From: Sphingopyxis sp.
GTDB taxonomy: Bacteria; Pseudomonadota; Alphaproteobacteria; Sphingomonadales; Sphingomonadaceae
Assembly: GCA_017745175.1 (NCBI GenBank)
Contig: JAGHZY010000013.1
Span: 30,182 to 94,181 of the forward strand
Length of the DNA: 64,000 nt
Reading direction: 5' to 3'
Position numbers and translations under genes: made by a program
Notes under the pieces: generated by a model
The model's database searches: none
Seen by the model: the letters and a program-made list of their open reading frames with translations, nothing else
Told to the model about the DNA's origin: nothing
Shown: piece by piece, positions 51,104 through 62,024 of the stretch
Layout: each line of letters begins with the position of its first letter
Position numbering within the stretch: position 1 is the stretch's first letter

Positions 51104-52311
51104 CTAGAACCAGGCCCTCACCCCGGCGACGAAGCTGACGCCGCCCGGGTCTTCGCCCGCCGCGCGGGCGAAGCGGGCGGTGTCGCCGAACTTGCGGGCC
51201 CATTCGACGCCGACATAGGGCGCGAACTCCCTGACGATCTCGTATCGGAGACGCAGCCCGAGCTCGACGTCCGAGAGGCCCGAACCGACGCCGCTTTCCG
51301 GAACGTCCTGGAGGGCGAAATTGACCTCGGCGAGCGGCTGAAGGATCAGCTTCTGGGTGATACGCTGATCATAATAGCCCCCGAAGCGGCCGAGAATGTC
51401 ACCCTTGTCCGACACGAACACCGCGCCTTCGACTTCGAACCAGTAAGGCGCCAGTCCTTCGAAGCCGATCACCGCATAGGTGCGGTCGGGCCCCGGGCCG
51501 AGATCCTGCCGGATGCCGGCCTGCGCATTGAAATAGGGTCCGATAGCACGGCTGTAGAGGAGCTGCAGTTCGGCGCTCTCGACCCCTTCGCCAAACGCCC
51601 CTTCGCCCTCGCTCTTGACCGTCAGCCGGTTGATATCGCCGCCATACCAGCCCTCGCCGTCCCAGCGAAATCCGTCACGCCCCTTGCGTGCCTGATACTC
51701 CGCGAGATTGAAGCTGACGAAGGCAATGGTCTGCCCGCCATTTTCCTTCATCATGTCGTCGCGCGCCCGGTCCATGTCGGCGGCGGGATAGATGCGATCG
51801 GCGTACCAGTCGCCCGGAGGCGCCGGTGCGGCGACATCGCCCGCCGGCAGATCGGTCCCCGCCGCGCCGCGGGTCGCTTCCCGGGACGCTCCATTTGCGG
51901 GCGCCGGAGCGGTGCAATGGCCCATTGCCGCATGTTCGGGCGGACAGGCCGGCCCGGCGGGGGCGGGAGGATTGTCGGCGGCCCCCTTCTCCGGTGCAGG
52001 GGTGCAATGGCCCATCGCCGCATGTTCGGGCGCGCAATCCGGATCGGCCGTGCGGTCGCCGGGCGCCATGTTCATCTTCCCCGGACCGGCCATGCCGCCA
52101 TGCTCCGCCGGCTTCTTTCCAGGAGCGGTTTCGCCCGGCCGGGGTTCGGGCGCCGGGGCCGGCGCGGGAGCGGGAGCGGGAGCGGGAGCCGGAGCCGGGG
52201 CGGGCGCGGGCCGCATGCCCGGCATCGAGCCGTGATCCATTCCCTGCATCGACCAGGCGGCGGCCGGGTTTGCGAGGGTGGCTGCCGCCAGCCCGGCGAG
52301 AAGGGCCGACT

Positions 52312-52315
<4 letters not shown>
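51104..52315 (-). CDS. copB: CopB outer-membrane copper resistance protein
   Basis: A 403-residue protein. Signal peptide about 1-20 (LLAGLAAATLANPAAAWS), a Met/His-containing N-terminal linker (QGMDHGSMPGM), a long Ala-Pro stretch, two CxPEHAAMGHCT motifs (about residues 92-104 and 129-141), then a C-terminal beta-barrel domain of the CopB/PcoB family starting near SFNLAEYQARKGRDGFRWDG and ending RAWF. It binds or exports copper at the outer membrane. Overlaps the copA-type oxidase (ATGA). Confidence 0.87.
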
Positions 52316-54210
<1,895 letters not shown>

Positions 54211-54395
54211 AAGGGTTCCCGAGTTGCTGAGTGCCTGCAATGAATACGCACGGCACGGCGACTTCCCTCGCGCGGCCGCCGGTAGCGGCCCGTGTTCCGC
54301 GGCGTCGGGGGCTGCCGCGCGCGGTCAGAAACGCGGCGAGCCTTGCGCAGGCGCGACGCGTGCGGCGAGGTCGCCACGCCATGCAACATCGGGGC

Positions 54396-54833
54396 TCACC
54401 GTGCGTCGGCGGTCAGCGCCCGGGCCAGGCTCCTGTCGAACGCCGCCAATTGATCCGGACCCAGAACCCCGCGCATGGCGAAGAAGTGACGCAGCGTTTC
54501 CTTCTGGTGCTCCCCCATCACCCTGTGGGCGTCGTCGATGGTGCCGGTGACGCGGGGACCATAGCCGCGCTCCGTCCCGATCGCCTCGGCGAGCCTGGCG
54601 TTCGCGGCGCGCATCTCGAGATCGAGCGCCGCGCGGCGAATGGCGAACCGCGCCTCGATCGGGTCGATCTTCCGTTTCTGCGCCGCCGAAAGGTCGAGCT
54701 TGCGGTGCAACAGGGGGTGGAGCCCGGTTTCGCTCGCGTCCGGCAGACCGGCCGCGAGGCGGCCGACGAATACGCCGGCGAGTCCGGCCGCAAAGGCGAG
54801 CAGGCCGATCAGGAGCGAGCGGCGCAATATCAT
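54396..54833 (-). CDS. CnrX-like periplasmic metal sensor, second copy
   Basis: A 145-residue homologue of the sensor at 40225, sharing the membrane anchor (LLIGLLAFAAGLAGVFVGR) and the motifs GPRVTGTIDDAHRVMGEHQ, ETLRHFFAMRGVLGPDQLAA and a RALTADAR end. It should sense periplasmic metal, here probably copper by context. It starts two bases after the CnrY-like gene, on the same strand. No sigma-factor gene follows, unlike the other copy. The next gene to the left, copA-type oxidase, lies 185 bases downstream. Confidence 0.78.
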   Translation of the reverse strand: MILRRSLLIGLLAFAAGLAGVFVGRLAAGLPDASETGLHPLLHRKLDLSAAQKRKIDPIEARFAIRRAALDLEMRAANARLAEAIGTERGYGPRVTGTIDDAHRVMGEHQKETLRHFFAMRGVLGPDQLAAFDRSLARALTADAR

Positions 54834-54835
54834 CG

Positions 54836-55099
54836 TCAAGAGCTGTCCCCGAAGCCGGAAGGAAGAAGCGGACCCGCCGGAACGAGCGGCGTGATCGGGC
54901 TGACGGCGGCTGGCGGCGCGATCGCGCTGCCCGCGACGATACCGCTGCCGAGCGACAAAAAGACCGCAAGCGCCATCATCCGGCGCGCTGCGGAATTTTC
55001 GCGCAACCGCCGGGCGAGCAATGCAAGGACGCGGTCGTCGAGCGTCTCGAGCGCCGCGGGCAGCGCGCTCCGTTTCAGGATTCGAAGGTCGTCGTCCAT
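54836..55099 (-). CDS. CnrY-like anti-sigma factor, second copy
   Basis: An 87-residue protein with N-terminal cytoplasmic helices (DDDLRILKRSALPAALETLD), a middle Arg-rich border, one membrane segment (about 41-60) and a Pro-rich periplasmic end. GAGAGAAG precedes the ATG. It pairs with the CnrX-like sensor downstream. The sigma it restrains is not adjacent; the CnrH-like factor at 40662 is the only such sigma in the window. Confidence 0.65.
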   Translation of the reverse strand: MDDDLRILKRSALPAALETLDDRVLALLARRLRENSAARRMMALAVFLSLGSGIVAGSAIAPPAAVSPITPLVPAGPLLPSGFGDSS

Positions 55100-55150
55100 C
55101 GGCTTCTCTCGCCTGCTCACTCAATGCGGATACGCGCGGCGCCATGCCAT

Positions 55151-55194
55151 CCCTCGCAACCGCACCCGGCCCGGATCCGGTCGCGTTGCGAGGG
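55151..55194. promoter_or_regulatory. Inverted repeat between divergent cnrY-like and copC genes
   Basis: CCCTCGCAAC (55151-55160) and GTTGCGAGGG (55185-55194) are perfect 10-bp complements, enclosing a GGATCC-centred palindromic patch. It lies in the divergent promoter region and may be an operator or transcript structure. Confidence 0.5.
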
Positions 55195-55247
55195 AACGGG
55201 CCGCGCACTGCGTATTAGAGGGACAGACAATCCCCCCGGAGGTACCT

Positions 55248-55631
55248 ATGCGTAAAACACTTCTTCCCTCGATCGCGGCCGCTCTCGCGATGGCCCTGAC
55301 GCCCGCATTCGCCGCGGCGCACACCAAGCTGGTGAACTCGACCCCCGCCGCCAACTCGACCGTATCGAAAGTGACATCGGTCAACCTTCGGTTCAACGAG
55401 AAGGTCATTGCCTCGACAGTGAAGGCCGAACTCGTCATGACAGCCATGCCCGGCATGGCCGGCCATGCACCGATGAAGATCCCGACCACCCCGGCGATCG
55501 CCAAGGACGGCAAGTCGATGACCCTCAAGGCCAGGCGTGCACTCGCCCCGGGCACCTACCAGGTCAAATGGTCGGCCGCCGGATCGGATACGCATCGCAT
55601 GGGAAGCGAGTTCAGCTTCAAGGTGAAGTAA
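55248..55631 (+). CDS. copC: CopC periplasmic copper-binding protein
   Basis: A 127-residue periplasmic copper chaperone of the CopC/YcnJ fold. Signal peptide about 1-23, then mature HTKLVNSTPAANSTV with the N-terminal His ligand, a NLRFNEKVIASTV strand, the Met-containing copper site MTAMPGMAGHAPMK, and YQVKWSAAGSDTHRM with the second His. CGGAGGT lies before the ATG. CopD follows 4 bases downstream. Confidence 0.9.
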   Translation: MRKTLLPSIAAALAMALTPAFAAAHTKLVNSTPAANSTVSKVTSVNLRFNEKVIASTVKAELVMTAMPGMAGHAPMKIPTTPAIAKDGKSMTLKARRALAPGTYQVKWSAAGSDTHRMGSEFSFKVK

Positions 55632-55635
55632 GGCG

Positions 55636-56586
55636 ATGGCGGACTTCGTCCTGATCGGCATCAGGTTCGCGCTGTTCGCGAACCTGATGCTCGTCGCCGG
55701 TCTCGCCGCCTTCCTGCTCTACGCGTTCAACGCGGACGAACGCGCCGACCCGAATGTTACCGCCGGCTTCCGGACGGCCGAGCGCCGGCTTTGCTGGTCG
55801 GGGCTGCTGATATCGGCGGCGGGATTGGGCGTCCTGACCGCCAGCATGAACGGCGTCGGCCTCCTCGAGATCGACCCGCCGATGCTGTTCGCCATGATCG
55901 GCGAGACCGGCGCCGGGACCGCCTGGCTTTACCGCACGGCCGCGCTCCTGATCGCGCTCGCTGCATCCTGGGGACTGGCGCAGCGCGCTGCGCCATCGGC
56001 TGCCGTGATCCTGGCGGCGGGCTCGATCGCGCTCGCGACGCTCGTGTGGTCGGGCCATGCCGGCGCGACCGAAGGCGCGGCGGGAACGCTCCACCGCGCG
56101 AGCGATGCTCTCCACATGATCGCCGCCGCGGTGTGGCTGGGAGGGATCGCGGCATTCCTGCTCCTGCTGCAGTCGCCCGAACGCGAGGCCGGCGCGGCCC
56201 GGCTCGAAATCGCGGTGCGAACGCTCGACCAGTTTGCGCGCGTCGGGACGATCTGCGTGATCGTCATTGCGGCGACGGGCCTGCTCAACGGCCATCTGAT
56301 CGTGGGCGTGGAAAATTTCGGGCGCCTGACCGGCACGCCCTATGGTCAGCTCCTCCTCGCCAAGCTCGCGCTGTTTGTCCTGATGCTCGCGCTCGCCGCC
56401 GCAAACCGCTGGCGCCTGACCCCCGCGCTCGCCGTCTCGCTGGCCGATCCCGAAGCGGATGCCAGTCGCGCGGCCGCGGCCATTCGCAGGAGCCTGTTTC
56501 TGGAGGCTGCCGCCGGCGCCGCGATCCTGGCGCTCGTCGCCTGGTTCGGACTGCTCGAGCCTATCCCGGCGCCGGGTGCGGCTTGA
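55636..56586 (+). CDS. copD: CopD inner-membrane copper protein
   Basis: A 316-residue polytopic protein with eight membrane segments in the CopD pattern. Histidines in SGHAGATEGAAGTLHRASDA, LHMIAAAVWLGGIAAF and NGHLIVG are the family copper-site candidates. It takes copper from CopC into the cytoplasm. The AraC-type regulator begins inside its stop (TTGA). Confidence 0.88.
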   Translation: MADFVLIGIRFALFANLMLVAGLAAFLLYAFNADERADPNVTAGFRTAERRLCWSGLLISAAGLGVLTASMNGVGLLEIDPPMLFAMIGETGAGTAWLYRTAALLIALAASWGLAQRAAPSAAVILAAGSIALATLVWSGHAGATEGAAGTLHRASDALHMIAAAVWLGGIAAFLLLLQSPEREAGAARLEIAVRTLDQFARVGTICVIVIAATGLLNGHLIVGVENFGRLTGTPYGQLLLAKLALFVLMLALAAANRWRLTPALAVSLADPEADASRAAAAIRRSLFLEAAAGAAILALVAWFGLLEPIPAPGAA

Positions 56587-57305
56587 GCGACGCGCGCGCC
56601 TGGGCCGGTTCGATCATCCTCGGTGATGGATGGGCACTCGTCGACGCCCGCGTCGGCGCAAGCCGGCCGCATTCCCATCTGGCGCACCAGCTCTGCCTCG
56701 CCACCGAAGCCGACATCGACATCGCGGGGGAAGAGCCCCTTCTCGTCCCGCGAGGCCGGGCGGCCTTCATCCCGGCAGGCCTGTCCCACCGGATCGGGCC
56801 TGCCGGCGCGGCAACGCGGTCCTTCTACATCGACGCCACATTCTGGCGGCGGGGCCGTGCACGGCCCGCGAACCGGCTCTCTCTGCGGCCGTCCCGCGAA
56901 GCGAAGTCGCTCGGAGCGATCCGCGATGCCGATACCGGGCGGGCCTTCGCACGGGAGCTCACCGGCAACGCCCTGCCCTCCTCGCCCGACGCCCGCCTAG
57001 CCGCCGCCCTGTCGCGGGCCGGGCCGGATGCCTCGCCGCTCGCGCTCGCGCGGGCGTCGGGTCTCTCCCCCTCGCATCTTCGCGAACTCGCAATCCGCGA
57101 TTACGGCGTTTCGCCCTCGAAATTGCTGCAATGGCGGCAAATAGTACGCGCCGTCGCCGCTGTCGGCGAGGGCTGCGGACTGGCGGAGGCCGCAGCCGCG
57201 GGCGGATTCGCCGATCAATCGCATTTTACCCGGCGCTGCGTCCAATGGCTCGGCGTGACGCCCTCGTCGGGCCTCGCGTCGCTTCATCCGGTGCCCGGCG
57301 CCTAG
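56583..57305 (+). CDS. AraC-family regulator with cupin-like sensor
   Basis: A 240-residue regulator. The N-terminal part is a cupin (SRPHSHLAHQLCLATEADID, VPRGRAAFIPAGLSHRIGPA). The C-terminal half has the two AraC HTH motifs (LALARASGLSPSHLRELAIR, GLAEAAAAGGFADQSHFTRR), then CVQWLGVTPSS. TTG start overlapping the copD stop. Several His residues could bind metal. It may control copCD, but no operator is seen. Confidence 0.82.
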   Translation: MSDARAWAGSIILGDGWALVDARVGASRPHSHLAHQLCLATEADIDIAGEEPLLVPRGRAAFIPAGLSHRIGPAGAATRSFYIDATFWRRGRARPANRLSLRPSREAKSLGAIRDADTGRAFARELTGNALPSSPDARLAAALSRAGPDASPLALARASGLSPSHLRELAIRDYGVSPSKLLQWRQIVRAVAAVGEGCGLAEAAAAGGFADQSHFTRRCVQWLGVTPSSGLASLHPVPGA

Positions 57306-57464
57306 GCTTCGCGCGCGGCCGGGACGCGAGGCTCCGGCGATATGTTCAAGACCGCGCGGCTTCGCCGCGGCATCGTGGCTTCGCCCGGGTGCCGCCTCCC
57401 CGGAGCCCCGCGCGACGACGCCGCGACCCGCGGCAAGTCCGACCCCATCGCAAAGGCCTACCGA

Positions 57465-58142
57465 ATGACGCGACCCGAACCGACCTACACGCCGCCCGCG
57501 GGCTATCATTTCCTCACGCCCTTCTACGACCGGGGCGTCGCGTGGACCACGCGCGAGCGACGCTGGCGCGAGCAGCTTGTCCGTCATATGGCGCTGACCG
57601 GGGCGGATATCCTGCTCGACGTCGGCGCGGGCACCGGGAACCTCGCCGTGCTGGTCGATCGGCAAGGCAGCGGCGCGCGATATCTCGGCGTCGATCCCGA
57701 CGGGGCCGCCCTGGCAATCGCCCGTGCGAAAACATATGAGTCTCCATCGAAGACCGAGTTCCGCACCGGGCATTTCACCGCCGAAAGCGTGCGCGACTGG
57801 CCGGTCCCGAACAAGGTCGCGCTATGCCTCGTCCTTCACCAGGTCGGCCTCGAGGAAAAGGCTCGCCTCCTGCGCGAATGCTGGAAGTGCCTCCCGGACG
57901 GAGGAGAATTATATGTGGCCGACTATGGCGAGCAAACCGGCCTGATGCGCCTGCTTTTCCGTCTCACGATCCAGCTGCTGGACGGAAGAACCGACACGCA
58001 GCCCAATGCCGACGGCCTTGTGCCCGTCCTCGTCAGGGAAGCCGGATTCCGGAACGTGCGCGAAATCGAACGGTTCCGCACCATCACCGGGTCGATCTCG
58101 ATCATCGCGGCGCACAAGGCGGGGGCGCCGCGTCCCGTCTGA
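57465..58142 (+). CDS. SAM-dependent methyltransferase
   Basis: A 225-residue class I methyltransferase of the UbiE/phospholipid type. Motif I LLDVGAGTGNLAVLVD (about residues 49-64), motif II GVDPDGAALAIARAK, motif IV CLVLHQVGLEEKARLL and the later ELYVADYGEQTG. AAAGG lies 8 bases before the ATG. A longer ORF reads upstream without family sequence. It lies between AraC and the first copper ATPase; its substrate is unknown, and membrane lipid or quinone methylation under copper stress is only a guess. Confidence 0.8.
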   Translation: MTRPEPTYTPPAGYHFLTPFYDRGVAWTTRERRWREQLVRHMALTGADILLDVGAGTGNLAVLVDRQGSGARYLGVDPDGAALAIARAKTYESPSKTEFRTGHFTAESVRDWPVPNKVALCLVLHQVGLEEKARLLRECWKCLPDGGELYVADYGEQTGLMRLLFRLTIQLLDGRTDTQPNADGLVPVLVREAGFRNVREIERFRTITGSISIIAAHKAGAPRPV

Positions 58143-58268
58143 CGAGGGGAAGCCCCGACTTTTGCGTATTCCTGAGAGGGGAGTCCGGACGCGCGATCGC
58201 AAGGCGGACGGGATCGATGCGCCGGTCGGGAACGGCCGGCGACCGGCAGACAGGATGGGCTTCTGAGC

Positions 58269-60590
58269 ATGGATCATGATCATCACGATACAAACGGCGC
58301 GACGTCCGTCACGGATCCGGTCTGCGGAATGGCGGTCGACCCCGCGGCCACCGACCATGTTTCCACCCACGCCGGGGTTCGCCACCATTTCTGCAGCAGC
58401 GGCTGCCGCGACAAGTTCGAAGCCGATCCCGCCCGCTATCGGGGCGCCGGCCGATCCGGTGCGGCCGCCGCGCCCGGGGGTGCCGTGTGGACCTGCCCGA
58501 TGCATCCCGAAATCCGGCGCCCGGGCCCCGGCAGCTGCCCGATCTGCGGAATGGCGCTGGAGCCCGTCATGCCTTCGGACGAGGACGGGCCCAGCGCCGA
58601 ATATCGCGACATGCGGCGGCGCTTCTGGATCGGCCTCGCGCTCACCCTCCCGGTGTTCGCCCTCGAAATGGGTGGGCATCTGACCGGGCTTCACATGATG
58701 ATCGCACGGCAGACGAACAACTGGATCCAGATGCTGCTCGCGACGCCGGTCGTCCTCTGGGCCGGCTGGCCCTTCTTCGAACGCGCCTGGCAGTCGCTCC
58801 GCAACCGCAGTCTCAACATGTTCACGCTGATCGCGATGGGGACCGGCGTCGCCTGGGCCTACAGCATGGTCGCCGCGCTCGCGCCGGGCATATTCCCCGA
58901 TGCCTTCCGCGCGCCCGGCGGATCGGTCGCGGTCTATTTCGAGGCCGCATCGGTCATCACGGTGCTCGTCCTGCTCGGTCAAGTGCTCGAGCTTCGCGCC
59001 CGCGAGACGACGAGCGGCGCGATCCGCGCATTGCTCGATCTCGCCCCGAAACGCGCGCGGCGCGTCCGCGCCGATGGAAGCGACGAGGAGATTCCGCTCG
59101 AGGATGTCGCCGTCGGCGACATGCTGCGCGTTCGTCCGGGCGAAAAGGTCCCGGTCGACGGCGTCGTCGTCGAGGGACGCGGGACAGTCGACGAATCGAT
59201 GGTGACGGGCGAATCGATGCCGGTCACCAAGGAGAAGGGAGCGGTCCTGATCGGCGGCACGATCAACCAGACCGGCGCGCTCGTCATGCGCGGCGAAAAG
59301 GTCGGCCACGACACGATGCTCGCGCGCATCGTCCAGATGGTCGCCGACGCGCAGCGAAGCCGGGCCCCGATCCAGAGGCTGGCGGACTCGGTATCGGCCT
59401 GGTTCGTGCCCGGCGTCATCCTGGTCGCGATCATCGCCTTTGTCGTCTGGTCGCTCGTCGGGCCGGCGCCGGCGATGGCCTACGGCCTCATCGCCGCGGT
59501 CGCGGTCCTCATCATCGCCTGTCCGTGCGCGCTCGGCCTCGCGACCCCGATGTCGATCATGGTCGGCGTCGGCCGCGGCGCCGAAGCCGGTGTCCTCATC
59601 AAGAACGCCGAAGCGCTCGAGCGGATGGAGAAGGTCGATACGCTCGTCGTCGACAAGACGGGCACGCTGACCGAAGGGCGGCCATCGGTGGTCGCGATCG
59701 AGGTCGCCGATGGCTTCGCCCGGGATGAGGTGCTGCGCGTCGCCGCCAGCCTCGAGCGCACGAGCGAGCATCCGCTTGCCCGGGCGATCGTCAAGGCGGC
59801 CGAGGATCGCGGCCTCGTCCCTCACGAGCCGTCGGCGGTCGACCAGCCGGTCGGCAAGGGCATCATCGGTGTGGTCAAGGGCGAGGTCGTCCTCGCCGGC
59901 AACGCCGGCTTCCTTGCCGAGCACGACGTCGATCTTTCCGGCGTCGCCGATACCGCCGACCGCCTGCGCGGCGATGGCGCGAGCGCGATCTTCGTCGCGG
60001 TGAACGGCGTCGCCGCGGGGGTCATCGCGATCGCCGACCCGATCAAGGACAGTACGCCCGAGGCGCTGCGCGCGCTCGGGCAGGCCGGTGTCCGGGTGAT
60101 CATGCTGACCGGCGACAACCGCAAGACCGCCGAGGCGATCGCGCGGCGCCTCGCGATCGCCGAGATCGAGGCCGAGGTCCTGCCCGACCAGAAAAGCGCG
60201 GTCGTCGAGCGGCTGCGCGCGGAGGGACGTATCGTCGCCATGGCGGGCGACGGCGTCAACGACGCGCCCGCGCTTGCCGCCGCCGACGTCGGGATCGCGA
60301 TGGGCTCGGGTACCGACGTCGCGATCGAAAGCGCCGGGGTCACGCTGCTGCGCGGCGACCTCATGGGCATCGTGCGGGCACGCCATCTCAGTCACGCGAC
60401 GATGCAGAACATCCGGCAGAATCTCTTCTTTGCCTTCGCCTATAATGTGGCGGGCATCCCGGTTGCGGCGGGCATTCTCTACCCGAGCTTCGGCCTGCTC
60501 CTGTCGCCGATCATCGCCGCCGCCGCGATGGCGCTCTCCTCGGTCAGCGTCATCGGCAACTCGCTCCGGCTGCGTTTCGCGAAGATCTGA
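58269..60590 (+). CDS. Copper-transporting P1B ATPase with YHS and metal-binding N-terminus
   Basis: A 773-residue heavy-metal ATPase. An N-terminal His-rich start (DHDHHDTNG), a YHS domain ([35 protein letters not shown]), then a second metal-binding [20 protein letters not shown] segment. The core has the CPC ion site (C418-P-C420), phosphorylation D462 in DKTGTLTEG, the SEHPLARAI motif and the [10 protein letters not shown] hinge. It is the CopB/SilP-like subtype and exports copper to the periplasm. No HMA domain. Weak ribosome-binding site. Confidence 0.9.
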   Translation: MDHDHHDTNGATSVTDPVCGMAVDPAATDHVSTHAGVRHHFCSSGCRDKFEADPARYRGAGRSGAAAAPGGAVWTCPMHPEIRRPGPGSCPICGMALEPVMPSDEDGPSAEYRDMRRRFWIGLALTLPVFALEMGGHLTGLHMMIARQTNNWIQMLLATPVVLWAGWPFFERAWQSLRNRSLNMFTLIAMGTGVAWAYSMVAALAPGIFPDAFRAPGGSVAVYFEAASVITVLVLLGQVLELRARETTSGAIRALLDLAPKRARRVRADGSDEEIPLEDVAVGDMLRVRPGEKVPVDGVVVEGRGTVDESMVTGESMPVTKEKGAVLIGGTINQTGALVMRGEKVGHDTMLARIVQMVADAQRSRAPIQRLADSVSAWFVPGVILVAIIAFVVWSLVGPAPAMAYGLIAAVAVLIIACPCALGLATPMSIMVGVGRGAEAGVLIKNAEALERMEKVDTLVVDKTGTLTEGRPSVVAIEVADGFARDEVLRVAASLERTSEHPLARAIVKAAEDRGLVPHEPSAVDQPVGKGIIGVVKGEVVLAGNAGFLAEHDVDLSGVADTADRLRGDGASAIFVAVNGVAAGVIAIADPIKDSTPEALRALGQAGVRVIMLTGDNRKTAEAIARRLAIAEIEAEVLPDQKSAVVERLRAEGRIVAMAGDGVNDAPALAAADVGIAMGSGTDVAIESAGVTLLRGDLMGIVRARHLSHATMQNIRQNLFFAFAYNVAGIPVAAGILYPSFGLLLSPIIAAAAMALSSVSVIGNSLRLRFAKI

Positions 60591-60666
60591 CCGGACGGCG
60601 CCGGAGGCGGCCGCGCGCGATGAACCGGCAGCAGGGGTGAAACGGAAAATCAGGGAAGGCAGGGAC

Positions 60667-61473
60667 ATGAACATGAACAGCGCGACCTCTTCCGGACCGG
60701 CACGGACCCGGGCGGCCGGCCCGCCGCACGCGACGATCTACCGGATGGTCATGGAGCATCATATCTGCCCCTACGGCCTGAAGGCGCTGCACCTTCTTCG
60801 CCGCAAGGGCTTCGAGGTCGACGATATCTGGTTGCGAAGCCGCGAGGAAACCGACGCCTTCAAGGCAGAGCATGACGTCGCGACGACCCCGCAGACCTTC
60901 ATCGACGGCAAGCGGATCGGCGGTTACGACGAGCTTCGCCGCCATCTCGGCCTGACGGTCCGCGATCCCGGGGCGCTGACCTACACACCCGTCATCGCGC
61001 TTTTCTCGATCGCCGCGCTGATGGCACTGGCCGCGAGCGAGGCCGCCAGCGGAACCCCCTTCACGATCCGGGCCGCCGAGTGGTTCATCGGCTTCAGCAT
61101 GACGCTGCTTGCCTATCTCAAGCTGCGCGACGTCGAGAGCTTCTCGACGATGTTCCTGAACTATGATCTGCTTGCGCGGCGCTGGGTGCCCTATGCGACG
61201 ATCTATCCTTTTGCCGAGGCGCTTGCGGGCATATTGATGATCGCCGGGGCGTTCGACTGGATATCGATCCCGGTCGCTCTTTTCATCGGCGGCATCGGCG
61301 CCGTATCGGTCGTCAAGGCAGTCTATATCGACAAGCGCGAGCTCAAATGCGCCTGCGTCGGCGGCGACAGCAATGTGCCGCTCGGCCTTGTGTCGCTGAC
61401 CGAGAATCTGATGATGGTCGCAATGGCGGTCTGGATGCTCGCAGCCCCGGCAGCGGGGATGGCCGGACACTGA
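60667..61473 (+). CDS. Glutaredoxin-MauE fusion membrane protein
   Basis: A 268-residue protein. Residues about 22-95 are a glutaredoxin domain with active site HHICPYGLKALHLLRRKGFE: C34-P-Y-G37, so only one of the two Cys of the usual CPYC. The cis-Pro segment is TTPQTFIDGKRIGGYDELRR. Residues about 110-268 are a four-helix MauE/DoxX-like membrane domain ending with LKCACVGGDSNVPLG (a CxC pair). It could supply or take reductant at the membrane beside the copper ATPases. AAGG/AGGG elements precede the ATG. Role inferred from context. Confidence 0.8.
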   Translation: MNMNSATSSGPARTRAAGPPHATIYRMVMEHHICPYGLKALHLLRRKGFEVDDIWLRSREETDAFKAEHDVATTPQTFIDGKRIGGYDELRRHLGLTVRDPGALTYTPVIALFSIAALMALAASEAASGTPFTIRAAEWFIGFSMTLLAYLKLRDVESFSTMFLNYDLLARRWVPYATIYPFAEALAGILMIAGAFDWISIPVALFIGGIGAVSVVKAVYIDKRELKCACVGGDSNVPLGLVSLTENLMMVAMAVWMLAAPAAGMAGH

Positions 61474-61672
61474 TCCCGATGAACCGCCGTTCGCCGGGCC
61501 ATCGGGAAGGCGATCGAACGGCAGCCCCCCGGGGTCGTGGTCCTGGTGCCCGGAGCCCTCATGGACCCTCCCGTCCGGCAAGCGGCCCCGGTGCGCGCAC
61601 TGACGGCCCGCCGCCAACCGGGCGCCCGCCGCCTTGCCGGGGCGGCCTGCCCGGTTCGCTTCGCCCCATTTG

Positions 61673-61873
61673 CTAGGCGGCCGCCTGCGCTTCGTAGCCG
61701 GCCTCGCGGATCGCCTCGACAAGCGCGGCGCGGCTCGCGCCGCTCTTCACGCGGACGCTCCGCGTCTCGACGTCGGTTTCGACCGCGGCCTGCGCGTCGA
61801 CGCCGTGAATGGCCGAGACTATCGAGCGAACACAGCCGCCGCAGGTCATGCCGGGAATATCGAAACGGATCAT
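61673..61873 (-). CDS. copZ: CopZ-like copper chaperone (HMA domain)
   Basis: A 66-residue heavy-metal-associated domain with the metal motif GMTCGGCVRS (C11, C14) and a SVRVKSGASRAALVEAIREA second half. It carries Cu(I) to P-type ATPases or to a regulator. GGAGG lies 8 bases before the ATG. It is divergent from the double-HMA copper ATPase, and its own CueR-type promoter is described separately. Confidence 0.87.
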   Translation of the reverse strand: MIRFDIPGMTCGGCVRSIVSAIHGVDAQAAVETDVETRSVRVKSGASRAALVEAIREAGYEAQAAA

Positions 61874-61904
61874 GCTGAAACCTCCAGATCTTGATGGAGA
61901 TGCC

Positions 61905-61935
61905 GATATGGGGCTTGCCATCGTGGCAAGGTCAA
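61905..61935 (-). promoter_or_regulatory. CueR-type promoter for the copZ-like gene
   Basis: On the minus strand: -35 TTGACC (61935-61930), a 19-bp spacer, -10 CATATC (61910-61905). The perfect dyad CTTGCCA-CGA-TGGCAAG (61914-61930) sits between, the layout used by MerR-family activators such as CueR, which untwist an overlong spacer. Confidence 0.72.
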
Positions 61936-61961
61936 CGGCTCGAAAAGCTTTTTTTTGCCCC

Positions 61962-61992
61962 TTGACCTTCCAATCGTTGGAAGCACCACATT
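61962..61992 (+). promoter_or_regulatory. CueR-type promoter for the copper ATPase
   Basis: -35 TTGACC (61962-61967), a 19-bp spacer, -10 CACATT (61987-61992). The perfect dyad CTTCCAA-TCG-TTGGAAG (61967-61983) lies in the spacer. It mirrors the divergent copZ promoter. The cognate MerR/CueR gene is not in the window. Confidence 0.75.
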
Positions 61993-62024
61993 CCGGTCCG
62001 GAGCATGAAACCGGAGTCAGATGA

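Noticed and set aside
57909..60674. 921-codon minus-strand ORF opposite the YHS copper ATPase
   Set aside because: Low-complexity Asp/Arg/Gly-rich antisense shadow of a clear ATPase in GC-rich DNA.
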